Shown: positions 17,138 through 26,860, counted from the stretch's first letter. The stretch is DNA of 64,000 nucleotides from Helicobacter equorum (GCF_900198655.1 NZ_FZPO01000008.1:1-64000), one strand, 5' to 3'. Notes: generated from the sequence alone by a model not told the origin. Translations and numbers: made by a program.

Positions 17138-20037
17138 GATAAAACCTCTTTTGGTTGGCAAACCTCATCAAGTAGATAGATAATATGTTGCCACGCGTGG
17201 TTGGTGCTATCGCTAAGCCCAATTTCACAAGTGCTAGATGAGGCATACATTCGTGTAGGCGATGTCTTTTTGAAATATTCTTGTAAGTCTTGCAAGGCTG
17301 AAACATTAAGTTGTGGTGTGCTAAAGCCTTTGTTTCCAGCAAAGCCACAACAATAAGTCTGTGCGTGTGTGATAACCTCATTTGTGGTGCAAGCAGTGGC
17401 GATATGTTTTATGGATTGTGCCCATGCGTGTTTTTTGCACGAACATACCGCATAAATCCCTACAGATTCATTAAGTGGCGTTATGTGTAAATATGGCAAA
17501 AGCACATCGTGAGCATACACACTCATATCATAGACTTGTAGTTTTTTAAAGTCATAAAGCTGCTTTAATTGCTCGATAAGCTCCCCACTGCACGCACTAT
17601 GGTCACAAACAATAGGGATATTACCATTATCTGAAATCTCTAGCAGTTCTTTTAGGGTGTGGTGAAGAGGATTTAGGCTAGGATCTTTGGTTGTAAAATC
17701 TTTAAATGCCTTACCACAGCACATTTTAGTGATATTTTTTGGATATATGACACTAATTCCAGCTTTGTTGCAAAGACTTTCAAACACTGCTTGTATTGGG
17801 CGTTTGTCTTTGGCTTGTATAGGTGGTGCAAATACACGATTAAGACAACTTGTGAGATAAATGACATTCGTTGTGTTGGGTGTGGGTGCATTAGGAGTTT
17901 TTGTATCAGATTCTGTAATCTTAGATTGTAGGACATAGGTGTTTTTTGTAGGCATATATTTAGGCACTATTGGAGTATGTAGGATTTTATGAAGCCAGAA
18001 GGTAAGGTTTTTTAAAACATTATTGCCTAAGAGTGTAGCACCTACATTTGCTATACTCATACCTATTTTTGCTATTTGTGTTGCTTTATCCATATTGTTG
18101 GCTACCATGCGTGCAATAGCACTTGCACCTTTGGAGACATTGGCGTTTTTGGCGTTGATAGCAATTTTGGCACTATCAATCTCTAATGGACAAATACTCG
18201 CACACATTGAGCAAGTCGCACAGGTTGCAACTCCAAAATACGCATAATCTTTGCGTAAAAGTTCTAATTCCTCTTGCTCTTGTGTACTTTTGTGATGTAG
18301 GCTTTCAAGTCGGCGTATTTCCCGATAGACTGCAATTCTTTGTCTCGGAGTGAGTGTGATATTTTTGCTTGGACACACTTTTTCACAAAATCCACATTCC
18401 ATGCAAGATTCTATATAGTCATCAATGCTATGTGCGGGTTTTAGATTTTTTATGTGAATCTCTTTATCCTCGCAAATAAGCACATCAGGATTAAAAAGAT
18501 TTTTGGCATCAAAGATATGTTTTATGCGTTTATTGAGTGCATAGGCTTTTTCTCCCCATTCTTGCTCAAGAAATGGCGCCATCATTCTACCTGTTCCGTG
18601 CTCGGCTTTAGTGCTGCCTTTGAGAGTAATGACTAATTTGACCATTTTGTCCATAAAAAGCGCGAAGTTATTACGCTCTTTTTCATCATTAAGTAGTGGT
18701 GTAATGATAAAATGCACATTCCCACTTAGCGCATGACCAAAAATAATCCCCTCAAACTCATACTCTGTAAAAAGCTTTTGTATGCCTCTAATGCCTTTAG
18801 CAAAATTTGGTATTTCAAAGCAAATATCCTCTGTAATCACTGTGCTACCACGCCTTTTTGTTGCTGCGGATATAGGCAAAAGACCCTTGCGGATTTTCCA
18901 CCATTTAGCTTGTGTGGCTTCATCAAAACTAAAATGTATGCCAAAAAGTGTTGGAACGCACTCTAGCTCGGCTTTGATATGGCTTAGATGTGAATCTAAA
19001 ACCTCTTTGCTATCAGATTCTGTTTGCACGAGAATACAGCAATTCTCTTGTGTAATCTTTGTAAGCTCTTGTGGCATACCATCTAGCGTCTTCACGGCTT
19101 TCAAACACGCGTAATCCATAATTTCTGCTGCACTTACCTTATCATCATTGCGCGCAAGAATCTCAATAGCTTGTGCAGCAAGGGAGAGGTTTTTATAAAA
19201 AAGTAATGCACAGGCTTTGAGTGCATAGTCTTTGACTGGTGTGTATTCTACTCTTGAAACAAAGCCAAGTGTGCCTTCTGCACCGATAAAAATATGGTTT
19301 AAAATATCTTTAATATCTTCAAAATCGCTTAGAGAATTTAAGCCATAACCTGTAGTATTTTTGATAGCAAACTTACGATTTATCTCTTTATGGAGGGTTT
19401 TGTCATCTAAAATTTCTTGACGCAATGCAAGAATATCTTTTACCATAGCATTATGCGTATTTATAAATTCTTGCACATTCTTAGAATCTGAAGTATCCAA
19501 AATAAAGCCATCGTGCAAAATCACGCGGATAGATTTGATAGTTTGATAACTATTTTGTTTGACACCACAGCACATTCCACTAGAGTTGTTAGAAAAAATC
19601 CCACCAATACTTGCATTATTAATCGTGGCAGGATCAGGACCTATCTTTTTACCAAAAGGTTTTAGGGCATTGTTTGCATCCACGCCTATCACACCACAAT
19701 CACACCATATAGAATCTGTATTTGCTTTGATGTTTTGCCATTTATGCATACACACCACAAGCACGCTATCGCTACAAGCTTGTCCGCTAAGGCTTGTGCC
19801 AGATCCACGAAAGGTAAGTGGAATATTATAAGTGTTGCTTAGTATAATAATGCGTTGCACTTCTTCCTCATTGACAGGCTTTAACACAAGTTTTGGGATA
19901 TAGCGATAACACGACGCATCTACACCATAGGCAAAACGCATAATATAGCTATCATAGATTCTATAATCACGTCTTGTGTCATTTTGGTCAAACAAAAATT
20001 CTCTGCATTTTTGTGCAAACATTTCATAATTTTGCAT
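17134..20037 (-). CDS. dld: FAD/FeS D-lactate dehydrogenase (quinone-linked type)
   Basis: A protein of 967 residues with two parts. The first (about 1-530) is an FAD-binding domain (VLKPVNEEEVQRII, FRGSGTSLSGQA, GPDPATINNASIGGIFSNNSSG) with the FAD-oxidase C domain (FGHALSGNVHFI, AEHGTGRMMAPF). The second holds two 4Fe-4S motifs (CMECGFCEKVCP, CATCSMCASICP) and two CCG-type domains (MCCGKAF, YCCGFAGNKG). This is the Dld-II/GlpC-like layout of the D-lactate oxidase known from H. pylori, which feeds electrons to the quinone pool. Substrate preference is inferred from family, and other 2-hydroxyacids are possible. Confidence 0.88.
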   Translation of the reverse strand: MQNYEMFAQKCREFLFDQNDTRRDYRIYDSYIMRFAYGVDASCYRYIPKLVLKPVNEEEVQRIIILSNTYNIPLTFRGSGTSLSGQACSDSVLVVCMHKWQNIKANTDSIWCDCGVIGVDANNALKPFGKKIGPDPATINNASIGGIFSNNSSGMCCGVKQNSYQTIKSIRVILHDGFILDTSDSKNVQEFINTHNAMVKDILALRQEILDDKTLHKEINRKFAIKNTTGYGLNSLSDFEDIKDILNHIFIGAEGTLGFVSRVEYTPVKDYALKACALLFYKNLSLAAQAIEILARNDDKVSAAEIMDYACLKAVKTLDGMPQELTKITQENCCILVQTESDSKEVLDSHLSHIKAELECVPTLFGIHFSFDEATQAKWWKIRKGLLPISAATKRRGSTVITEDICFEIPNFAKGIRGIQKLFTEYEFEGIIFGHALSGNVHFIITPLLNDEKERNNFALFMDKMVKLVITLKGSTKAEHGTGRMMAPFLEQEWGEKAYALNKRIKHIFDAKNLFNPDVLICEDKEIHIKNLKPAHSIDDYIESCMECGFCEKVCPSKNITLTPRQRIAVYREIRRLESLHHKSTQEQEELELLRKDYAYFGVATCATCSMCASICPLEIDSAKIAINAKNANVSKGASAIARMVANNMDKATQIAKIGMSIANVGATLLGNNVLKNLTFWLHKILHTPIVPKYMPTKNTYVLQSKITESDTKTPNAPTPNTTNVIYLTSCLNRVFAPPIQAKDKRPIQAVFESLCNKAGISVIYPKNITKMCCGKAFKDFTTKDPSLNPLHHTLKELLEISDNGNIPIVCDHSACSGELIEQLKQLYDFKKLQVYDMSVYAHDVLLPYLHITPLNESVGIYAVCSCKKHAWAQSIKHIATACTTNEVITHAQTYCCGFAGNKGFSTPQLNVSALQDLQEYFKKTSPTRMYASSSTCEIGLSDSTNHAWQHIIYLLDEVCQPKEVLS

Positions 20038-20075
20038 AGACTCTCCTTGTTGCGTAATGCATATAGATAGTGCTT

Positions 20076-22229
20076 TTACATAGCGATTTGGGCAATATCA
20101 CCAATCCTCAAAAATTCCCTATAGATACTTCCAATGAGTGTGTATCTATTGTGTTTAAGTTTTGGATCTTTGTCATTTACAAGCACATTATCAAAAAATG
20201 CTTCAAGTGGAATTCTAAGCTCAAAAAGTGCCTTTGTGCGCCTTAGTGGAGTAGCAAACTCTTTATTTTTGATTGCCATAAAAGTTTGAAAAAGTGTGTT
20301 TTCAGCATCATGACTAAAAAGCGTAGAATCTACATCTGCTATATTAAGTGTATCAATAGATACATCTTTGCAAATATTTGCTACTCGCTTAAATGTGCTA
20401 AGAAGTATAGGTTTGTCTTGTGTGTCTTCAAACACCTTATCAAGCGCAAGGGCATTATAGATAAGCGTATTGACATCGCGTTGTGCGTGATTGTGTGAAT
20501 CTAACCCACAAAGGGCACTTCGGAAAATAGAAGCATTAAGAGGCAAGGCATTTTCTAAACGCTCTAGGAAAAAAGATTCTATGTGTGCTACTATATTTTG
20601 TGTTGTTGGTGCAAGTTGTGTATTTGTATCGTTAGATTCTGTATTGTTTGCGTAGCCTATGGCATTGTATATATTAAGAATATCATCGCGTAGATTAAAG
20701 GTAAAACCTTGATCTTGGATAATTTTTAAGATTCCATTAGCGGCTCGACGCAGTGCATATGGATCTTTGGAGCCAGTGGGAATTTTGTTGATACTAAAAA
20801 GCCCAAAAATATTATCAAGTTTGTTTGCAAGACTTAATAACGCACTTAGTATATTTGATGGCAGGGCAGAATCTTCAGTATTTGGGAGATATTGTTCTTG
20901 CAAGGCTTGTGCGATGAGCGGATCATATCCTAGTTTTTGTGCATAAAAACCGCCCATAATACCTTGTAATTCAGGAAATTCATACACCATTTCTGTTAGT
21001 AAATCCGCTTTGGCAAGTAACACACTTTGTTCTAGTAATGCCAAACAATCTTCACGATGGGGTAAGAATGTATGAGTTTGTGCATATTTGGCGTATAAAA
21101 GTCGCGCAATTTGTAATTCTCGTTGCGTTTTTTGTGCCAAGCTTCCCAAGCCTTGCACAAAGACAATATTTTCTAACCCTTTGGTTTGTAATCCGCGTTT
21201 TAGGTCATTGTGATAAAAAAACATCGCATCGCTTAGCCTTGCTCTTAGGACTTTTTGATTCCCAGAAATGATGATAGAAGGGTCATTGGTGGTAGAATTT
21301 GTAACAACAACAAAGCCATTAAAAAGTCGCCCTTGTTTGTGGATAGCAAAATAGCGTTGATTTTCTTTCATAGAGGTGATGATGACTTCTTGTGGCAATT
21401 CCAAAAAATTCTCTTCAAAGCTTCCAAGCAAAGCTTGTGGATATTCTGTGATAGCTACTACCTCTTCAAGTAGCGCAGAATCTAGTTCGACTTCGACATT
21501 ATACGTGTGTTCTAACTCTTGGATTTGTTTGAGGATTTTTTCTTTGCGTTCTTGTTGATTTAGTATCACTTTATGTGTATGTAAAACTTCAAAATATTGT
21601 GCGATGTTATTGATCATAATAGCTTCAAAGCCTAAATCTCTATGCCCAAAAGTTTGTGGCTTAGAATCTATACCAAATGCGTGCAATTTAAGGCTTTTTT
21701 CACCCAAAAAGGCACAAATATTTTCGATAGGGCGTATAAAACTCTCGCTCAAATTACCCCAACGCATACTTTTACCAAAATGCAAGGAATGCAAGAATTG
21801 GTCAAAAATTTCTGGCAAAAGTTCTGCAGATTCTACACCTTTTTGCGTGGAGGAAAAATACAATACTTCCTTGCCGTCTTTGGTAGCGATTGTAACTTTG
21901 TCGCGATCTGTTTGTGGATTGAGGTTGTGTTTGGTAAAAAAACTCATTCCTGCTTTTGTGAGTGCGTTATTTGGATCGCCACCTTCAAAGGCTATGGCAA
22001 TTGGCGCACCATAGGCTTGTATGTGTATATCTTTTGAGTGTAGTGGGAAATCTTTGGCATACATCACAATGCGTCTAGGGGTGAAAAATATTTGTGTTTG
22101 ACAAGGCGGTATGTGATGTGCTTGGAGAGAATGATTCCATTTGGTAGCAATATTTGGAAATTCTTGTAAAAACGGGATTGCTGGGAGTTCTTGAGTAAGG
22201 ATTTCTATCAAAAGCTCTGTTGTGTTCAA
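20076..22229 (-). CDS. glyS: Glycine--tRNA ligase beta subunit
   Basis: The TTG at 22229 is preferred because AAAGG lies six bases before it and the family starts (M)xTxxLLIEILTQELPA; this gives 717 residues. An ATG at 22277 would add 16 residues without family support. Signatures include AYGAPIAIAFEG, SMRWG, EFLELPQEVIITSMKENQRYFA and GSKDPYALRRAANGI. It forms the bacterial alpha2-beta2 glycyl-tRNA synthetase with GlyQ, which is not in this window. Confidence 0.95.
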   Translation of the reverse strand: MNTTELLIEILTQELPAIPFLQEFPNIATKWNHSLQAHHIPPCQTQIFFTPRRIVMYAKDFPLHSKDIHIQAYGAPIAIAFEGGDPNNALTKAGMSFFTKHNLNPQTDRDKVTIATKDGKEVLYFSSTQKGVESAELLPEIFDQFLHSLHFGKSMRWGNLSESFIRPIENICAFLGEKSLKLHAFGIDSKPQTFGHRDLGFEAIMINNIAQYFEVLHTHKVILNQQERKEKILKQIQELEHTYNVEVELDSALLEEVVAITEYPQALLGSFEENFLELPQEVIITSMKENQRYFAIHKQGRLFNGFVVVTNSTTNDPSIIISGNQKVLRARLSDAMFFYHNDLKRGLQTKGLENIVFVQGLGSLAQKTQRELQIARLLYAKYAQTHTFLPHREDCLALLEQSVLLAKADLLTEMVYEFPELQGIMGGFYAQKLGYDPLIAQALQEQYLPNTEDSALPSNILSALLSLANKLDNIFGLFSINKIPTGSKDPYALRRAANGILKIIQDQGFTFNLRDDILNIYNAIGYANNTESNDTNTQLAPTTQNIVAHIESFFLERLENALPLNASIFRSALCGLDSHNHAQRDVNTLIYNALALDKVFEDTQDKPILLSTFKRVANICKDVSIDTLNIADVDSTLFSHDAENTLFQTFMAIKNKEFATPLRRTKALFELRIPLEAFFDNVLVNDKDPKLKHNRYTLIGSIYREFLRIGDIAQIAM

Positions 22230-22319
22230 GGGTATCCTTTGTGATAAAGTCTTTAGAGATGGGATTTTAGCACGCAAAGTATTAGGGTTTTTTAAAATAT
22301 AGAGTTAAAGAGGATATAT

Positions 22320-23162
22320 ATGAGGGTAATATTTTTATGTGTGGTATTTGGGATTATGAGTGTGTGTATGGCACTTCCATTGCATAAAATCGAGGGTAAA
22401 TGCGTGGCATTAAAGGATTTTAGTGTTGCGCAAAGAAATGTCATTATTAAGGCTTTTAAATATGGAGTAAAATCGGGTTTTGGTTACACAATGGCGGCTA
22501 TTGCATGGAAAGAATCGTGCGCAGGAGAGTATAGAATGAATTTTGCTGATCCATCTGCTGGAATCTATCACGCACACATACCTGGACTTTTGAAAAAAAA
22601 TAGCCAAAAAGACACAGGATTTATGCGCAATATGGTAGGAGAATTACTTGTGCGTGATGATGAATATGCTTCTGAAGTGGCGCTTGATGAACTTTTGTAT
22701 TGGCAAAAAGTGCGTAATGGAAATTGGAAAGAGGTGATTAAATCTTATAATAAGGGGTTTAGTTGGGAAAAAGATAAGGAGCGTGATAAAATGGCACAGA
22801 GTTATTATGAAGATATTGCACAGCGTGTCCAAGCCTTGCAGGGATATATACCTAAATATGCTTCTGCACTTGCCAAACAAGCCAAAAATGATAAAGCACT
22901 TATATTTTTAGGGAAAAACACAGCTTTAGCACAGAATCTAAAGCCATCTTTATCGCAACAATCTGCATCATATCCTAAATCAAACCCAAAAAAATTGACT
23001 ACACAAGTTGCTACGCAACCTACAGATTCTCAAAGAAAAAAGCGTGATTTTATAGAATCACCACAAGAACTTAGTGTTAACAAACCCTCATTTCCACCCC
23101 AAATGCCAATAAAAAAACAAAATCCAAATACAGGAGAGTTTTACCTCCTGCAAGAGCGTTAA
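22320..23162 (+). CDS. Exported protein with lysozyme-like (transglycosylase) fold
   Basis: A 280-residue protein with a signal peptide (MRVIFLCVVFGIMSVCMA). The region at about 38-170 (IKAFKYGVKSGFGYTMAAIAWKES... and KVRNGNWKEVIKSYNKGFS) resembles the SLT/lysozyme-like fold, with Glu in IAWKES as the candidate catalytic acid. The C-terminal 100 residues are Ser/Gln/Pro/Lys-rich and probably disordered. The gene is divergent from glyS, and H. pylori also has an unannotated gene beside glyS. Catalytic activity on peptidoglycan is inference. Confidence 0.75.
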   Translation: MRVIFLCVVFGIMSVCMALPLHKIEGKCVALKDFSVAQRNVIIKAFKYGVKSGFGYTMAAIAWKESCAGEYRMNFADPSAGIYHAHIPGLLKKNSQKDTGFMRNMVGELLVRDDEYASEVALDELLYWQKVRNGNWKEVIKSYNKGFSWEKDKERDKMAQSYYEDIAQRVQALQGYIPKYASALAKQAKNDKALIFLGKNTALAQNLKPSLSQQSASYPKSNPKKLTTQVATQPTDSQRKKRDFIESPQELSVNKPSFPPQMPIKKQNPNTGEFYLLQER

Positions 23163-23392
23163 GGTTTGCGTATAAGATAGCGAATAGTTGCTCCAATTTG
23201 TTCTATTTGTAAAACTTCATAGCCGTGATTTTTAGCATCAATAGGGATATTGTTGATACTTTGTGGGCAATCACTAAGCACCTCTAAAATTTCTCCACTT
23301 CGTAATTCAGGCAAAACTTCTAGTGTCCTAATTGCAGGATATGGGCAAGGCTCACCTTGCAAATCAAGTGAAAAATTTGGTGTTATATTCAT
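23159..23392 (-). CDS. yedF: TusA/YedF-type sulfur (selenium) carrier protein
   Basis: A 77-residue protein with the TusA-family motif GEPCPYPAIRT at about 13-23, where the cysteine carries persulfide or perselenide. The DCPQSINNIPIDAKNHGYEV segment fits the fold. It lies 18 bases downstream of yedE on the same strand. This pairing is typical of the YedE/YedF selenium-metabolism module, which suggests a role in selenium or sulfur delivery. It overlaps the 3' end of the convergent gene by 4 bases. Confidence 0.87.
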   Translation of the reverse strand: MNITPNFSLDLQGEPCPYPAIRTLEVLPELRSGEILEVLSDCPQSINNIPIDAKNHGYEVLQIEQIGATIRYLIRKP

Positions 23393-23410
23393 ATAAATCC
23401 CCTTAGAATC

Positions 23411-24625
23411 TTATGCTTTTTGAAATTTGGATTGTGCGTGGTATTTTCGTTCAATCCACAGCACCCAACCCAAGAAAACAAGCAACAATACATAAGTTAT
23501 CACAAGCCCACCATAATTTCCAAATGATTGCAAGAGATTTATTTTTGGAAAGTTTGTTGCCAATGGTGCAGAATAATAATCCCAAGTGAGTGCTACAAGT
23601 GTAGATCCAATGACATTACCAATCCCAACGATCCAATAATGCACTTGCCCTTCGACAGCGCGATACATCCACCCACACTCACAGCCTCCAGCGATGACAA
23701 TCCCAAATCCAAAGAGTAAGCCACCAATGATAGCATTTGGTGCTGCCCACATAATTTTAGGTGGGATACCAAGCATAACGTAGCTAAATACCCCAATAGT
23801 TGAAACCATCATACCAACAATGACTGCCCTTGCCATATAGCCTCTACCTGTAATAAATAGATCTCTAAAAGCAGAAGTAAAACAAATTTGCGCGCGTGAG
23901 ATAATAAACCCAAACCCTACACCAAAAATAATCGCAATAGGCAAAATCGGTATAGACTTGCCTTCTGGAGTTATGCCATATAGCATGAGATATATTACCC
24001 ATATGGCAACTACAAGTAGCACAATGATGCCAAGAATAAGCAGTATTTTTTCTCTTTTGGCATTATGGGTGATGACTTTTTGTACCTGAACTTTTTGTAG
24101 CGGAGCTTTGGATCTAAAAAATGGCAAAAGCACCACCTTTGTGCCCAGATAAACTCCAATGATTGTCATGAGTGTAAAAAACCAAGCATGGAGACTAAAT
24201 TGTGGGATACCTGTAAAAAAACTCGCTAAGTTACAACCCATACCGATGCGTGCCCCAAAACCTGCAATGATGCCCCCAATGAAGGCTTGAGCTATGCGTA
24301 AATTACTTTGTGGTAGGCGAAATTTAACATTGTTTGCAAAACTTGCTGCTATAAAAGCCCCAGCAAACATACCAATAATCATCACTCCATCGATTCGATC
24401 TAGCGGAGTGCCGCTAAGTCCTATAATCTTAAAGTATCCAAGTGAATCTGTATCTATGCCAAAAAATTGCATAATATGACCACCCCAACGGGTAAATTCA
24501 CCAGTTACTGCCCAATATGTTCCAGTAAGTCCAAAATAATACGCTGCCATAATGCCTAATGCGATGATTGCAGGCATAGGCGACCAAAATCGCACGAGAT
24601 AACACTCTTTAAATGCTTTAAACAT
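23411..24625 (-). CDS. yedE: YedE/YeeE-family transporter (putative selenium or thiosulfate importer)
   Basis: A polytopic protein of 404 residues with about ten helices. Two internal repeats carry the YeeE/YedE pattern: GGIIAGFGARIGMGCNLASF (about 117-136) and GFGIVIAGGCECGWMYRA (about 300-317), each with conserved cysteine. By analogy with YeeE, these cysteines pass a chalcogen compound through the membrane. It is followed by yedF. No selD or selA is in the window, so the selenium role is inference from the gene pair. Confidence 0.87.
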   Translation of the reverse strand: MFKAFKECYLVRFWSPMPAIIALGIMAAYYFGLTGTYWAVTGEFTRWGGHIMQFFGIDTDSLGYFKIIGLSGTPLDRIDGVMIIGMFAGAFIAASFANNVKFRLPQSNLRIAQAFIGGIIAGFGARIGMGCNLASFFTGIPQFSLHAWFFTLMTIIGVYLGTKVVLLPFFRSKAPLQKVQVQKVITHNAKREKILLILGIIVLLVVAIWVIYLMLYGITPEGKSIPILPIAIIFGVGFGFIISRAQICFTSAFRDLFITGRGYMARAVIVGMMVSTIGVFSYVMLGIPPKIMWAAPNAIIGGLLFGFGIVIAGGCECGWMYRAVEGQVHYWIVGIGNVIGSTLVALTWDYYSAPLATNFPKINLLQSFGNYGGLVITYVLLLVFLGWVLWIERKYHAQSKFQKA

Positions 24626-24866
24626 ACTATGTCCTTGTTTTTAAAAAGAAATGTTATGGGATTGATGTAGAATCTCACATACAATTGCTTTGTCCAAAAG
24701 CCTAAATTTATGAGGGGGTGCATTCTAATCCCTAACCTCTAAAAGAATCCTTAATGTTTGTATGTGTTTGGTATATAGTGATTAAAGAGTATTTGCTTTA
24801 GAGATTTTAGAAACATGCAAGGTTTAAAAATATATGAGACTAGCATTGTATTTTTGCAAATTGTGC

Positions 24867-24872
24867 TAGAAT
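24867..24872 (+). promoter_or_regulatory. Extended -10 box of marC
   Basis: TGCTAGAAT (TG-N-TAGAAT) lies 27 bases before the marC ATG. The 274-base gap between yedE and marC otherwise holds a possible stem (GAGGGGG...CCC-CCTC, 24711-24740) and no convincing ORF. Confidence 0.5.
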
Positions 24873-24899
24873 CGCGAAATTTTTCTAAAGGATAGATAC

Positions 24900-25550
24900 A
24901 TGCTTGAAGAAATGCAACTTTTGTTTTCAACGCAATTCTATGCTGTTTTATATGCTATCTTGCTTGCGGCTATCACGATTTTGGCTGTTTTAAACCCTTT
25001 TGGGAATCTCCCACAATTTATTGCGATGACTGAAGAGCTAGAGACTTCACTACGCCAAAGTCTTTTCCGCAATATTCTTTATACTTCTTTTGTTATTGTT
25101 GTGTTGTTTTTACTAAGCGGATCTTTTATTATGCGTTATTTGTTTAATGTAGATTTAAATGATTTGCGAATTGCAGGGGGTTTGCTGTTAATTCTTGTAA
25201 GTCTTAAGAATCTCCTTTTTCAATCTCACAAGGCAACCACACATTATGCTACGACAAACAAGCGTGAATTATTAGGTCAAAGTATTGTACCTATGGCTTT
25301 TCCTATGTTGGTAGGTCCTGGGACGCTTTCTACTAGTATTGTTATCTCTGAAGAAAATGGCACTTTTGTTGCCCTTAGTGCTGTAGTGGTAGCTTTTGCG
25401 TTTATGCTTATTTTGTTTCATTTTGCTGCCACAATCGAACGTGTATTAGGAAAACTTGTTTTGCATGTGCTTTCACGAATAGCGCTTGTTTTTATTATGG
25501 CAATGGGCGTAAAAATGATGATTATTGGACTTAGGGCAACATTGTTATAA
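24900..25550 (+). CDS. MarC/YhgN-family membrane protein
   Basis: A 216-residue protein with six predicted helices. The conserved MarC patterns are visible: VLNPFGNLPQFIAMTE (about 33-48), RIAGGLLLILVSLKNLL, and SIVPMAFPMLVGPGTLSTSIV (about 130-150). The repeated NPxGxxP / PxxPxxxGPG motifs mark the two halves. The family's transport role is not established, although it is often called an antibiotic-resistance protein. It has its own promoter. Confidence 0.92.
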   Translation: MLEEMQLLFSTQFYAVLYAILLAAITILAVLNPFGNLPQFIAMTEELETSLRQSLFRNILYTSFVIVVLFLLSGSFIMRYLFNVDLNDLRIAGGLLLILVSLKNLLFQSHKATTHYATTNKRELLGQSIVPMAFPMLVGPGTLSTSIVISEENGTFVALSAVVVAFAFMLILFHFAATIERVLGKLVLHVLSRIALVFIMAMGVKMMIIGLRATLL

Positions 25551-25640
25551 GACACAAACCCTTTGTGATGTGTGCAAAGCTTTGTTTGTAAAATTGTGCG
25601 AGAATTTTGTTTGCATTAAAAATACTTAAAGGAGTAATGA

Positions 25641-26642
25641 ATGAGAGTTATACCTACAATTGGTGCAAGGAAACCAAAAACAAATATCCTTAGAGGGATT
25701 GTCGCGGCTTTGTTTGTTTCAAGTTGTGCGCTATGGGCAGAATCTGCCACAGATTCACAAAGTATCGCAGAGCTTTTTTACACGCTTAATGGTGATGCAA
25801 ACGATCCACACAAAAAAATTAATCATACCAAAGGTTTTTGTGCAGTTGGGGAATTTATACCTGTCAAAGGCATTACAAAGACTTATAATATTCCTCTATT
25901 AAAGGAATCTAGTATTCCTACTCAAGCGCGTTTTTCACTAGGTGGTGGAAATCCTAAGGCTAGTGATGCGACAAAAGGAAAAGGATTAGCATTAAAAATT
26001 GAAGGCAAAAGTGATAGCTGGGAAATCGTAGTGCTTAATACAGAAATTAATTTTGCAAAGAATCTAGAAGAATTTGTAAAGTTTTTTGAAATACGCGTCC
26101 CCAAGAATGGAAAAGTGGATTCTGAAAACATCGCTAAGGTTACCAAAGAAACCCCATCTTTTGCAAATTATGACAAATACCTTGCTAAAACACCGATCAC
26201 ACCAAGTGTAGCAAACACGACTTATCACAGCATACATACTTTTTATTTTACAGATTCTAAGGGCAAGAGTATTCCCGCTAGATTTGCCTTCGTACCTGTA
26301 GCAGGTGAGAAAGGATTGAGTGCTGATGAAGCAAAAAAACTTGGCGATGATTTTTTAGAATCTGATTTTAAATCCAAAACTGCTAGTAAGCCTATCGAAT
26401 ACAAAATGATGCTTATTTTGGCAAATCCTGATGATATTACAAACGACACGACGGCATTATGGAGTGGCAAACATAAAGAAGTGCAAATAGCAACGCTTAG
26501 GATAAAAGAATATGCAGGCAAGGATTGTAATGGTGATGTGTATATGCCAGCAGTATTACCACAGGGCGTTGATGCACCAAAAGATCCGCTTTTTGAAACA
26601 AGAAATGAAGTGTATAGTATCACTTTTGGTAAGCGACAATAA
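25641..26642 (+). CDS. Periplasmic catalase-family (SrpA-like) haem protein
   Basis: A 333-residue protein with a signal sequence (about 1-34, ending CALWAESA). The distal haem region has the catalytic histidine in NHTKGFCAVGEF. RFSLGGGNPKASDATKGKGLALKI follows the catalase pattern, and the C-terminal NEVYSITFGKR supplies the proximal tyrosine and arginine. This is the short catalase-related peroxidase type (about 330 residues) without the C-terminal barrel parts, exported to the periplasm. H. pylori has a similar catalase-like protein besides KatA. Activity as peroxidase rather than catalase is inferred from the family. Confidence 0.88.
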   Translation: MRVIPTIGARKPKTNILRGIVAALFVSSCALWAESATDSQSIAELFYTLNGDANDPHKKINHTKGFCAVGEFIPVKGITKTYNIPLLKESSIPTQARFSLGGGNPKASDATKGKGLALKIEGKSDSWEIVVLNTEINFAKNLEEFVKFFEIRVPKNGKVDSENIAKVTKETPSFANYDKYLAKTPITPSVANTTYHSIHTFYFTDSKGKSIPARFAFVPVAGEKGLSADEAKKLGDDFLESDFKSKTASKPIEYKMMLILANPDDITNDTTALWSGKHKEVQIATLRIKEYAGKDCNGDVYMPAVLPQGVDAPKDPLFETRNEVYSITFGKRQ

Positions 26643-26695
26643 GTATAGTATTCTTGCTTGAAGTCCTCTGCTTGGTATTGCAACCACCACCTAAT

Positions 26696-26736
26696 CCCCC
26701 ATAGAGAATAAACATAGATTCTCAATAGAGGGTTTT
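26696..26736 (+). terminator. Likely rho-independent terminator after the catalase-like gene
   Basis: A stem with GAGAAT/ATTCTC as core (26704-26709 with 26718-26723) extends through AT/AT and CCC/GGG pairs and is followed by GGGTTTT. It lies 54 bases after the stop codon. The stem contains A bulges, so its strength is uncertain. Confidence 0.5.
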
Positions 26737-26763
26737 AGGGTGATGAGATTTGTTTTAGTCTCT

Positions 26764-26860
26764 AAGAGTGAGCGTTGTATATAAACAACCTTCAAGTAAG
26801 AGGAATACCCTTAGATTTAGTCCGATATTAAAATCTGGTAAAAACCCGCTCACACTTTTT
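26764..26860 (+). ncRNA. Candidate structured RNA between the catalase-like gene and flgE
   Basis: An outer stem GTGAGCG (26768-26774) pairs with CGCTCAC (26847-26853), and beyond an A-A mismatch AAG pairs with CTT, followed by TTTTT. Inside are TTGT-ATATAA-ACAA, CTT-CAAGT-AAG, and TACC..AGATTT pairing with AAATCT..GGTA. No ORF is present. On the plus strand the T-run could end transcription. On the minus strand a TATAAT at about 26907 could start it, so orientation is unresolved. It matches no RNA family that I can name. Confidence 0.3.

Noticed and set aside
26812-26846. Partial resemblance to the Campylobacter type II-C CRISPR repeat (TTTAGTCC...GGTAAAA).
   Set aside because: There is a single imperfect copy, no repeat-spacer periodicity and no cas gene in the window. 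The similarity is in AT-rich words and may be chance.
26768-26853. Cloverleaf-like fold with a 7-bp outer stem, considered as a tRNA.
   Set aside because: There is no TTC-type T-loop, no 5-bp anticodon stem with a 7-base loop, and no CCA end. It is kept only as an unassigned structured RNA candidate.
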